Assembly (NCBI GenBank): GCA_021200895.1
Contig: JAJQFX010000020.1
Location: 1 to 17,012, forward strand
Reading direction: 5' to 3'
Source: Clostridiales bacterium
GTDB taxonomy: Bacteria; Bacillota; Clostridia; Oscillospirales; Oscillospiraceae
Length of the DNA stretch: 17,012 bases
Shown: piece after piece, positions 1 through 6,445 of the stretch
Layout of the letters: each line of letters begins with the position of its first letter
How positions within the stretch are numbered: the stretch's first letter is position 1
Position numbers and translations under genes: made by a program
Notes under the pieces: generated by a model
Told to the model about the DNA's origin: nothing
The model's database searches: none
Seen by the model: only the letters and a program-made list of their open reading frames with translations

Positions 1-34
1 GTTTTGTGCGCCCTTTTGGGGTATCATGCTTAGA

Positions 35-214
35 TTACAATGTTTCAACCTTCTCATCATAATCATTCGGCTCCACATACTCCGCCAGATGCCCCAGGCA
101 CCAGCTGACAAGGTAGCCATTCCCCTCCATATAGCCGTCTTTGCGCGTATTCGCGCCAATCACCTTGGCAATGGATTTTGAAACGCTCGGTTTCTCTGCA
201 ATCACTAATATCAT
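35..214 (-). pseudogene. topB: DNA topoisomerase III, N-terminal fragment (truncated)
   Basis: Reading leftwards from an ATG at 214, the 59 codons begin MILVIAEKPSVSKSIAKVIG and continue through GHLAEYVEPNDYDEK. This is the TOPRIM start of type IA topoisomerase III, including the catalytic Glu of the AEKPS motif. A good ribosome binding site (AAGGAGG, about 222-229) precedes the start. TopB is normally about 650-700 aa and usually follows the DUF4366 gene in these elements, where it is thought to act in DNA processing during transfer. Here similarity stops after about DYDEK and a TAA follows at 35-37. The remaining 34 bases do not resume an obvious topB reading frame. The active-site Tyr domain is missing, so the fragment should be inactive. 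An insertion or deletion at its 3' side is the likely cause; the window ends too soon to identify it. Confidence 0.8.
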
Positions 215-231
215 CTTGAAATCCTCCTTGC

Positions 232-269
232 AAAAATATGGGGACAGTCGCGTTTATTACGGCTGTCCC
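232..269 (-). terminator. Terminator-like hairpin in the topB leader
   Basis: On the minus strand a 10-bp stem (GGGACAGCCG pairing with CGACTGTCCC, one G-T pair) with a 9-nt loop is followed, after CATA, by a run of five T. It lies just upstream of the topB ribosome binding site. It could end transcripts arriving from the transfer operon or from antisense of the toxin-antitoxin genes, or attenuate topB. The T run is short and offset, so termination efficiency is uncertain. Confidence 0.45.
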
Positions 270-421
270 ATTGGTTAAAATTGTTTGTTTTGTTTCATTC
301 TCTGCCGTTACGATGCTCTAACAAACGTGTGCTGCCGGATGAATCAGAATCATTCTCCCTGACGGCTCCCCCACATCCTCGCTTTTATGCGCCATGGCAT
401 CGTTCGATATCCAATATACCC

Positions 422-450
422 TTGCACTTATGCGCACAATGTGCTACAAT
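422..450 (+). promoter_or_regulatory. Sigma-A type promoter of the toxin-antitoxin module
   Basis: TTGCAC at 422-427 and TACAAT at 445-450 are separated by exactly 17 bp, a near-consensus housekeeping promoter. It sits 36 bp upstream of the antitoxin start and points toward it. No other gene starts nearby on this strand, so it most likely drives the dinJ-yafQ pair. Confidence 0.7.
434..444. promoter_or_regulatory. Palindromic operator candidate inside the TA promoter
   Basis: GCACAATGTGC is an 11-bp palindrome (5-bp arms, one central base) occupying the promoter spacer right up to the -10 box. RelB/DinJ antitoxins are ribbon-helix-helix proteins that repress their own promoters by binding such palindromes. 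Placement is ideal for blocking RNA polymerase; binding itself is inferred. Confidence 0.5.
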
Positions 451-486
451 ATAATAACAATCAATGATTTAGGGAGGTACTATACC

Positions 487-759
487 ATGGCAATGACTAA
501 TATCAACATCCGTACTGATGAAGAAATTAAAGCAAAATGTGAAAGTCTTTTCGAAAGTCTCGGAATGAACATGTCCACAGCAATCAACATTTTCCTGAGG
601 CAGTCACTCCGCTACAACGGATTACCGTTTGATGTTAAAGCGGATACCCCAAATGAGACAACCCTTGCTGCTTTCCGAGAAGGGGACGCAATTCTTGCTG
701 ATTCTTCCGTAAAGGGATATACCAGCATTCAAGAGTTAAGGGAGGCTCTTGAAGTATGA
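487..759 (+). CDS. dinJ: RelB/DinJ family antitoxin
   Basis: A 90-aa protein whose N-terminal half (TNINIRTDEEIKAKCESLFE, then LGMNMSTAINIFLRQSLR) is the ribbon-helix-helix DNA-binding domain of RelB/DinJ antitoxins. The C-terminal part (SVKGYTSIQELREALEV) is the usual toxin-wrapping tail. The start at 487 is chosen because AGGGAGG (471-477) lies nine bases upstream; an upstream ATG at 394 precedes the promoter and can be ignored. The stop overlaps the toxin start (ATGA, 756-759), typical of type II modules. The antitoxin should neutralise YafQ and, with it, repress the promoter at 422-450. The module is on the opposite strand to the transfer operon and lies between DUF4366 and topB, suggesting a cargo insertion that helps maintain the element. 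Confidence 0.88.
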   Translation: MAMTNINIRTDEEIKAKCESLFESLGMNMSTAINIFLRQSLRYNGLPFDVKADTPNETTLAAFREGDAILADSSVKGYTSIQELREALEV

Positions 760-1034
760 AATACGAAGTCAAATTCACCACGCAATTCAAAAAAGACCTC
801 AAAGTCGCCAAAAAGCAAAACAAAAATCTTGATAAGCTGTTTGAAATCATTGACCAGCTTGCCAGTGACCTTCCCCTTGATCCCAAATATCGGGATCATG
901 ACCTGACCGGCAATTACATTTCATACCGGGAATGTCATGTAGAACCGGATTGGCTGCTCGTCTATAAGAAAGACAACAATGTGCTGGTTTTGCCTCTTTA
1001 CCGCCTCGGCAGTCATTCAGAACTGTTTAGCTGA
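756..1034 (+). CDS. yafQ: YafQ family mRNA interferase toxin (RelE superfamily)
   Basis: A 92-aa protein with the layout of E. coli YafQ: a basic N-terminal half (FKKDLKVAKKQNKNLDKL), then the KYRDHDLTGNY segment and HVEPDWLLVY, ending in RLGSHSELF. The residues used by YafQ for ribosome-dependent mRNA cleavage all have counterparts: His48, His61, Asp65, Trp66, Arg83, His87 and Phe91. It should therefore be an active toxin that cuts mRNA in the ribosomal A site when the labile antitoxin is lost. It is translationally coupled to the antitoxin by a 4-nt overlap. Length matches the family exactly. The following 59 bp carry no obvious terminator. Confidence 0.9.
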   Translation: MKYEVKFTTQFKKDLKVAKKQNKNLDKLFEIIDQLASDLPLDPKYRDHDLTGNYISYRECHVEPDWLLVYKKDNNVLVLPLYRLGSHSELFS

Positions 1035-1093
1035 TTATCATTTCCACTCTCTCCGTCTGTTTTGGGTTAGAATATCATAGGAGGTCTTACCAA

Positions 1094-1288
1094 ATGTCAG
1101 AGGTAAGTACAAATATCAGTTTTGATGTCGATCTCAAGAAAGCCAGTCAGGAACTATTCGCTGATCTTGACCTTGACTTAACAGCCGCTACACTCAATGA
1201 ATACTATGAGATGAAGGCTCATCCTGAAAAGTATCCCCGCCATTCATCCTTTAAAGCAGCGATGGATGAGGTACTTGCCGATACTTGA
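1094..1288 (+). CDS. Orphan RelB/DinJ-like antitoxin with internal deletion
   Basis: A 64-aa ORF with its own strong ribosome binding site (AGGAGG, 1079-1084). Residues 1-32 (NISFDVDLKKASQELFADLD through LTAA) match the start of DinJ-type ribbon-helix-helix proteins. The C-terminus (HPEKYPRHSSFKAAMDEVL) matches their toxin-binding tail. The middle, normally about 25-35 residues including the second helix (pattern xxIFLRQxVR), is missing: LTAA runs straight into TLNEYYEMK. The deletion is in frame, so a shortened protein could still be made, but the DNA-binding fold should be incomplete. No toxin follows. Directly after the stop, one frame reads LDVVFSTR, which resembles a YafQ start and then degenerates. 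I read this as the decayed remains of a second TA module. Confidence 0.6.
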   Translation: MSEVSTNISFDVDLKKASQELFADLDLDLTAATLNEYYEMKAHPEKYPRHSSFKAAMDEVLADT

Positions 1289-1361
1289 TGTCGTTTTCTC
1301 CACCCGTATCGAGCCTGTTTCCTTAACTGTTTTTTACCAATTCTTTAAACTGCTGACCCCA

Positions 1362-2081
1362 TCAGGTGTATCCATCGTCATAGCCGCTGTCATACCCATC
1401 ATCGTAGCCGCCGTCGTATTCATCGCTGGACTCGTCATCGGACTCATCGTATTCGGCTTCATCCTCATTGATGGTTTCCAGGCCGTCCCCGATCTCCATG
1501 CCCTCGCTCTCATAAGCGTCAGCATCATGCTTCGGCTTGTACACTTTGAAATAGTAGTACGCGCCACCGCCGCCTGCCGCAGCAAGAAGCAGCACCATAA
1601 GGACTGCCGACATACTGCCGGACGTTTCATCCTCTGTCACGACAGCGGTTTCTGTCTCTTCCGGTTCTGCAGTGCTGCTTGTCTGCTCTTCCAGGACTAC
1701 GCTTCCCTGAGAAGTTGTCGTAGTGTCCGTACCATCTGTATCTTCCAGGAAATCCTGCAAATCATACTCGTCAATCATGGAGAGCATGTACACATTTTCT
1801 GAGGAACTGGAGCGGTCAATCACAAGGAAATAAGTGTTGCCGTTCGCCGTCGTGATGGTGAAAAACTCTTTCGTCGAGTCATCCGTGATGTCATCCAAAA
1901 CCTCACCGTTTCCGGATACAGAAAAGGAGCTGTCCGTCTCCGTTTCCTCCACAAAGGTTTCTTCCAGAACGGTATCCTCAGTTTCCCCCGTATACGCATA
2001 TGCGGTCACAGGGTTCGCAAACGATACCAGACTGAGCGCCGCTGCCAATGCCACCAGCATTCTTTTAATTTTCGTTCCCAT
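1362..2081 (-). CDS. DUF4366 family (CD1107-type) mobile element membrane protein
   Basis: A 239-aa protein starting at an ATG at 2081, preceded by GTGAGG. The longer open frame to 2192 lies inside the upstream gene and lacks a signal peptide. Residues 1-29 form a signal peptide (basic start, hydrophobic core, cleavage near VTAYA-YT). An acidic extracellular domain (about 30-155) contains the FFTITTANGNTYFLVIDR segment typical of DUF4366 proteins. One membrane helix (about 157-178, SAVLMVLLLAAAGGGGAYYY) is followed by a cytoplasmic tail packed with Asp, Glu, Gly and Tyr, ending in DGYDSGYDDGY-type repeats. The start overlaps DUF4315 by 17 bp, indicating coupling. Its precise role is unknown; it is a standard last gene of the CTn transfer operon before topB. 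Plus-strand TA transcripts converge on its 3' end with no visible terminator. Confidence 0.8.
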   Translation of the reverse strand: MGTKIKRMLVALAAALSLVSFANPVTAYAYTGETEDTVLEETFVEETETDSSFSVSGNGEVLDDITDDSTKEFFTITTANGNTYFLVIDRSSSSENVYMLSMIDEYDLQDFLEDTDGTDTTTTSQGSVVLEEQTSSTAEPEETETAVVTEDETSGSMSAVLMVLLLAAAGGGGAYYYFKVYKPKHDADAYESEGMEIGDGLETINEDEAEYDESDDESSDEYDGGYDDGYDSGYDDGYT

Positions 2082-2409
2082 AGTTGTTATCCTCACTTTC
2101 CGGTGCCTCATCCGGCACCTGTTCTTTCGAGACATCCTTCTTTTTGTCTGTCCCCTGATCTGTTTCCTGCCCTTTGCCCTGCACGGGGACATCCTCTTTT
2201 ATGAACTTCACCGTCCCATTCTGGATTCCGTCCAGCATCGCAAGCAGTTCCCAGCCCGTCACATTCATGCTGCGGAAGCTCCGGACAATCTCTTCGTCCT
2301 CATCCGTTTTCAGCGACTCCCGCACCTCGTCAAGGTGTACCTGCAGCTCCGCCATCTTTTTCTCTGTGCGTTCAATGTCTTCTAACTGCCGGGATATTTT
2401 TTTGTTCAT
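2065..2409 (-). CDS. DUF4315 family protein
   Basis: A 114-aa protein with a strong ribosome binding site (AAGGAGG, nine bases before the ATG at 2409). Residues 1-35 form a charged amphipathic helix (ISRQLEDIERTEKKMAELQV), probably a coiled coil. The segment FRSMNVTGWELLAMLDGIQN resembles the conserved part of DUF4315, a small family found only in conjugative elements of Firmicutes. The C-terminal 40 residues are acidic and low in complexity. There is no membrane segment or signal peptide. It is always found between the NlpC/P60 gene and DUF4366 in this type of element, suggesting an accessory transfer role; its biochemical function is not known. Confidence 0.78.
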   Translation of the reverse strand: MNKKISRQLEDIERTEKKMAELQVHLDEVRESLKTDEDEEIVRSFRSMNVTGWELLAMLDGIQNGTVKFIKEDVPVQGKGQETDQGTDKKKDVSKEQVPDEAPESEDNNYGNEN

Positions 2410-2462
2410 CCGTCAAAACCTCCTTCCGAATGGTTGCAAATTTTTTTCTATGGCTGGTGATA

Positions 2463-2499
2463 GGCAAACTCGCTTCTCAAAAATGAGAAGCGAGTTGCC
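2463..2499. repeat. Perfect 12-bp hairpin in the NlpC-DUF4315 gap
   Basis: In the 169-bp gap 2410-2578, AACTCGCTTCTC (2467-2478) and GAGAAGCGAGTT (2485-2496) form a perfect 12-bp stem with a 6-nt A-rich loop. Three more G-C pairs add outside a bulged A. On the minus strand only three T follow, so it is a weak intrinsic terminator at best. It may instead partly end, stabilise or process the operon mRNA before DUF4315. Its inner 26 bp share ends and length with a palindrome at 14698-14723. Nothing else recognisable is in the gap. Confidence 0.6.
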
Positions 2500-2578
2500 C
2501 TCCCATCACACTGGATTAAACCCAATCAAAGGCACCACATCCTTTCCGTTTTTTATATTGCGGTATGTCATTTCGCGT

Positions 2579-5161
2579 TTACTGCAGTCTGCCGAATGCG
2601 AGGAAATGGGACTGCCAGTACGATGTCTCAATACTGGTGTACTGGATAGGCGATCCACAATGTATCATCATGCCATCACCAACATAGATGCCAACGTGTG
2701 ATGCGCCCGACGTGCTATATGTCCCCTGGAAGAAAATCAGATCACCCGGCTGTGCGTCCTCCGGCGAAACATACGAGCAGTAGGAGCGAAGCCCGTCTGC
2801 CGTCGTCCGTCCCACGTTCCAGCCATTCCCACAGTTATTGATAACCCAGCAGACAAAACCGCTGCAGTCAAAACTGGTGGACGGGGAACTGCCGCCCCAG
2901 ACATAAGGGTAGCCAAGGTACTTTTCCGCTTCCGCAATCATCCTTGCGAACTTCTCATCTGACAGCGCTTCCGCAGAAACCTCATAGCCGAAGCCGCTGC
3001 TCCCTGAATAGGTAGACAGGGTTGAGGTGTCGAACAGATAACTCCGGTTTCCATAGGTGGAGTTATACAGTGCGTAAAGGCTTGCTTCCTCAGTGGTCAT
3101 GCTGCTGCGCACCGTCGCATCAAGCCCGTAGTTGACCAGCGTGATATTCAGGATTTTGTACTCATACTCGACCTCTACCTCGTATTCATACTCCTCCTCT
3201 GTCGTCTCACCGGTCTCCGGATCATAAGTTGTAATCGTCCCCGTCATGGTCTCCGTCCGCGTCCGTATCTCAATCACCTCTTCCACTGTCAGGCTGTACT
3301 GCTGTGCAAATAGCGTCTCAAGCTCCGAAGACACCTGTGCATAGGTAAATTCTCCGTACTTTGTGGTCAGATAGGAAATCAGCTGATAAGGGTTATGGGA
3401 GATCTCGTCGATCTGGTAGTTGTACTCGTCATAGCCGGGATGGGTGGATTCCATGTTGTTGATTTGAGAATCCAGCGCCATCTCCAATGCGGCGTAAGCA
3501 TCCTCAGTGGCATAGATGTCATCATCCGTACTGGCGTAAGTTGTGCTGACAAATGAATTCTGCAAGCCCTGAAATGTTGCCGCGCAGCTCGACAGCCCCA
3601 CGCTGACCAATATAAGCAGAAGTATCAGTACACCCAGACTGGCCAGAAGCCCCTTATTATTCTGGACAATGACCTTTGCCTTTTCCCCGATCTTGGAAGT
3701 CAGGGACGATGTTGCTTTCGCGGCGTCTCCCGTAACGGTTTTGCCCTGTTTTGCCGCAGTATAGGCTTCCTTGTACTGCTTCTTCTGCCAAAAATGCTTT
3801 ACGGCCTGTTTCTTTTCAGCCGCCTCTTTAGAAGCTTTCCCGCCTGCAATATCGGTTCCTGCCGCGCCCTCTTCCTCGGAAAATTGCAGCCGCCCGGATT
3901 TTTTCGCCGTCTCCGTTTCCTGCTTCACCTGCCTGCGCGATTTAGCGTCTGTCTGATGGGTGTCTGTCCTTGCGGCGACCCTGCGGACACTGTTCTCCGT
4001 CAAAATCTCCGCCTGATGTGCGCCCTCAACGGCGCTGTTATCCTGCTCGGCTTCATGGAGCTTCGTGTGGGCATAGCCGGCAGCAACCGCAGCCGCCCCC
4101 GCTATGGCCTTTCTTCCAATCCCCATCCCAGCGCCGAGAACCATACTGTCACACTCATCGTCAAACGATAGACGCCCTGCCTTTTTTGCCGCTTCCTCTG
4201 TCTGGCCGGGAGAACGCGCTGCCGTGGATTTCGCCTTGGTCTGATTTTTCCGCTGTTCACGGAACAGGCGTTCCCGTTTGGACTTTTTTCCGATCTCCTC
4301 CCGGTAGTCAGATAAATCCTCCTCATTGACCATGATGGTCTCCGAGAGCCGCCGTGGTCTTGACGGATCACTACCCTCCGCTTTCCCATCCTGCTGAATC
4401 TGACGATCCTGCCGGTTCCTCTCTGTGCGGTAGGCGGAATCCCTTGCCGGTTCCGAATGGAGTGCTGAGTTCCGTCCATGGTCTTTCACAGGCTCCGTCT
4501 CATTGGCCACGCCCGCCGGTTCTTCCGCCCCGTCTTCCGTATGGGAAGTGTTTACCGCTTCCGGTTTATCCGGGCTTTTGCTCTCAAAAGCCTGATAATC
4601 CTGCGCCTGCTTTTTGTGGCGGCTGTGCCGTGTTTCCACCACGGTCTGCAGGGCAGCTCCTCCAGCAGAATGCTCACGGACACCCTCCATCCTTACAGAC
4701 TGTGCAGAGAGCTTCGTGTCCCCTCCAGAAATATCCGGCTCCACTGTTTCAACAGCGTTGCGGCTTACCTCCTGCGTCTCAGCTGCGGAGGGTCTCTGAT
4801 TCGTTTCCTGGTTTGTTACCGGGACATCCGCAGGCTCCACACGATACCCGTCCATGGAAGGAGCCGCCCTTTCAGACGGCTCTTCCATGGGATATGATGC
4901 AGGCTCTTCTGCGGCATCGTTTGGGACGTGGCGTGGGCGCTGCTTTCTTTTTGAGCCTGAGCCTGCATCCGTATCGAAAGGCTGTGCGCCGTGCCTGTAA
5001 AGCGTAGCAGAACCATCATCTTGTATCCGCTCCGGCACCGCATCCGCTGTCCGGGTGCTGACCCTCTGGCGTTCCCCGCTGTGGAGGTTTTCCTCTGTCA
5101 GCCCCTCACGGCTCATCTTCTGAACCTTTTTGTCACTGGCTTCAAATTTCCGCTCTGCCAT
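2579..5161 (-). CDS. CD1108-type NlpC/P60 cell-wall hydrolase of the transfer apparatus
   Basis: An 860-aa protein. The ATG at 5161 is preferred over the GTG at 5170 because AAAGGAGG lies eight bases before it and the protein then begins MAERKFE, as usual. Residues 1-500 are a long, charged, low-complexity cytoplasmic region carrying two copies of a Lys-Lys-x-Gly-Arg-Leu-x-Phe motif (about 326-333 and 420-427). One membrane helix follows (about 504-526, LLASLGVLILLLILVSVGLS). The extracellular part ends in an NlpC/P60 domain (about 745-860) with catalytic Cys766 (DCSGF), His822 (SHVGIYVG) and His834 (MIHCG). NlpC/P60 enzymes cut peptidoglycan stem peptides, so this protein should open the wall for the mating channel. 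No lysozyme-like second catalytic domain is evident. It lies downstream of sortase and VirB4, as in CTn elements. Confidence 0.88.
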   Translation of the reverse strand: MAERKFEASDKKVQKMSREGLTEENLHSGERQRVSTRTADAVPERIQDDGSATLYRHGAQPFDTDAGSGSKRKQRPRHVPNDAAEEPASYPMEEPSERAAPSMDGYRVEPADVPVTNQETNQRPSAAETQEVSRNAVETVEPDISGGDTKLSAQSVRMEGVREHSAGGAALQTVVETRHSRHKKQAQDYQAFESKSPDKPEAVNTSHTEDGAEEPAGVANETEPVKDHGRNSALHSEPARDSAYRTERNRQDRQIQQDGKAEGSDPSRPRRLSETIMVNEEDLSDYREEIGKKSKRERLFREQRKNQTKAKSTAARSPGQTEEAAKKAGRLSFDDECDSMVLGAGMGIGRKAIAGAAAVAAGYAHTKLHEAEQDNSAVEGAHQAEILTENSVRRVAARTDTHQTDAKSRRQVKQETETAKKSGRLQFSEEEGAAGTDIAGGKASKEAAEKKQAVKHFWQKKQYKEAYTAAKQGKTVTGDAAKATSSLTSKIGEKAKVIVQNNKGLLASLGVLILLLILVSVGLSSCAATFQGLQNSFVSTTYASTDDDIYATEDAYAALEMALDSQINNMESTHPGYDEYNYQIDEISHNPYQLISYLTTKYGEFTYAQVSSELETLFAQQYSLTVEEVIEIRTRTETMTGTITTYDPETGETTEEEYEYEVEVEYEYKILNITLVNYGLDATVRSSMTTEEASLYALYNSTYGNRSYLFDTSTLSTYSGSSGFGYEVSAEALSDEKFARMIAEAEKYLGYPYVWGGSSPSTSFDCSGFVCWVINNCGNGWNVGRTTADGLRSYCSYVSPEDAQPGDLIFFQGTYSTSGASHVGIYVGDGMMIHCGSPIQYTSIETSYWQSHFLAFGRLQ

Positions 5162-5192
5162 CGGCATCACCTCCTTTCCGCGGAACCAGGCT

Positions 5193-5619
5193 TCACTCCT
5201 CGCTCATGGAGTAACGCTGCCACTCTTCCAGGACGGCATCCGCTTCTTCCATCAGTTCAAGGCCGCTTTGAAGCGCTTTTTCACGGCTCATGCGGTTGTC
5301 TGCAAGATAGAAGACAGTACTGTAAAGCGCAGAAATCAGTTGCGACATATATATCAGGTCGTCCAGCATCTTACCGAAGACTTCCTCGCCGTCGCCGGAG
5401 AAATCCATCCACGGAAAGGAATCGTCCGGGTGTTCCGCTTTCTCTTTGCACTTTGCAGTCTCTTTCCGGCTTTCTTTTCCTTTCACGCTCTCCGACTGCC
5501 CGTCAAGCTCCTGCAGGATACGCAGGATGTCCGCCACAGCTTCCTCCGGAAGATCCGCCACACACTGCCGGGAACCGGTCAGTAAACCCACTGTTCTGTT
5601 TTCTGTTCATGTTATTCAT
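5193..5619 (-). CDS. Small conserved transfer-region protein, apparently frameshifted near its start
   Basis: The main open frame (5193-5591, from a GTG with no ribosome binding site) reads TGSRQCVADLPEEAVADILR and continues as a helical, acidic protein ending in LEEWQRYSMSEE. The only good initiation signal is GGAGG before an ATG at 5619, in another frame, reading MNNMNRKQNSG. Removing one base from the GGG at 5587-5589 joins the two into MNNMNRKQNSG-LLTGSRQ, a plausible intact protein of about 141 aa. I infer a +1 insertion, either a sequencing error or real damage. There is no membrane segment or catalytic motif. Its fixed place between sortase and the NlpC/P60 gene suggests a transfer accessory; the function is unknown. 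Confidence 0.7.
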
Positions 5620-5635
5620 AGTCAACCTCCGTTTT

Positions 5636-6439
5636 TTATTCTTCTATCAGTTTTGCTACTACTACAATCCTCCCGTTCGTCTGCGAATACTCACAGGTCG
5701 AGAGAGTCAGGAGCTTATCCCCGAAGGAGGCGCCTTTCCCTGTGTCATACAGGGCGCGCGCCATCACCTCGTTGATAAACTGGTCAAATTCCTCTTCTGT
5801 CTCCGCGCCGGTAAACGTGTAGTACATAAAATCGTTTCCGGTGTAGACAGGGCTTAGAAAAACAGCTATAATTTCATAGACCTCCGTGCCGTGCAGGGTG
5901 TCAAAGACGACCTCCGGATGTTCCAGGTAGAAATCCTGCTTTTTGTAATTGTCGAGCGCGGCGAACATTGCGCCGCTGCTCATGTGGTGTCCATAGATAA
6001 TCAGGTTGCCACCGGTCTCCGGGTCGCACAGCTCCGAGAGAAAAATGCTGCCATTCGCGGAATAATTCCCGTAGAAATTACGCTTCAGGTAGTAGTTTTC
6101 TTTCTCCGGGTGGTACATCACCGGGTAATCGATCATTGTCCCCTCTATGGAAATCCAGCCGATACAGTCCGGGTTTTCTTCATGGAGTGCCAGAAGCCCT
6201 GGCGTGACAACCGCATCGGTTTCCTCTGACTCCTTTGTCTGTGCATAAATCTCATCTGTTTCATTGCCAGACCCGGCACCGGAATCACCTCCGATATAAA
6301 CGGCTGTCAGCGTCTGCTTTAAATCATCCGCCTCCTTCCATTCTGCAAACATTCCCATCAGGAAATACAGGCTGATGGCAAACAGCACAATCGAGACGAT
6401 AAAAATCAGCCCTGCCAGCCACCGCTTTTCTTTCTTCAT
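5636..6439 (-). CDS. srtB: Class B sortase
   Basis: A 267-aa membrane-anchored transpeptidase. Residues 9-31 are the N-terminal signal anchor (LIFIVSIVLFAISLYFLMGM), followed by a flexible linker and the sortase barrel (about 80-267). The catalytic triad is visible: His151 in IIYGHHMSSG, Cys249 in LSTCEYS and Arg257 in NGRIVVVA. The GWISIEGTMIDYPV and YLKRNFYG segments are typical of class B rather than class A enzymes. It should cleave a sorting motif between Thr and Gly and attach the substrate to the peptidoglycan. The only visible candidate substrate is the Cna_B protein at the right edge, with TPKTG. The ribosome binding site (GGAGG) sits inside the end of the virB4 gene, which stops 6 nt upstream, so the two are likely coupled. 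Confidence 0.93.
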   Translation of the reverse strand: MKKEKRWLAGLIFIVSIVLFAISLYFLMGMFAEWKEADDLKQTLTAVYIGGDSGAGSGNETDEIYAQTKESEETDAVVTPGLLALHEENPDCIGWISIEGTMIDYPVMYHPEKENYYLKRNFYGNYSANGSIFLSELCDPETGGNLIIYGHHMSSGAMFAALDNYKKQDFYLEHPEVVFDTLHGTEVYEIIAVFLSPVYTGNDFMYYTFTGAETEEEFDQFINEVMARALYDTGKGASFGDKLLTLSTCEYSQTNGRIVVVAKLIEE

Positions 6440-6445
6440 GAATTT

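Noticed and set aside
1..37. Possible group II intron boundary (GTGCGCCC on the plus strand) beside the topB fragment
   Set aside because: Orientation is wrong for an intron interrupting topB at this point, and no domain V or reverse transcriptase sequence is in the window.
318..438. Minus-strand ORF of about 39 codons (GTG start, ending MILIHPAAHVC) antisense to the TA promoter
   Set aside because: It has no ribosome binding site and no recognised family. It might be the end of a disrupted gene, but support is too thin.
1266..1802. 178-codon plus-strand ORF after the orphan antitoxin, with hydrophobic segments
   Set aside because: Apart from its first few codons it is the mirror of the DUF4366 acidic tail and membrane helix; it has no ribosome binding site.
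2516..2570. 21-codon minus-strand ORF just after the NlpC/P60 gene
   Set aside because: It lacks a ribosome binding site and has no distinguishing features; chance ORFs of this size are common.
4354..5007. Long plus-strand ORFs opposite the NlpC/P60 gene and other genes
   Set aside because: They are antisense shadows: composition is Pro/Arg/Ser/His-rich without domains, and the minus-strand proteins are clearly real.
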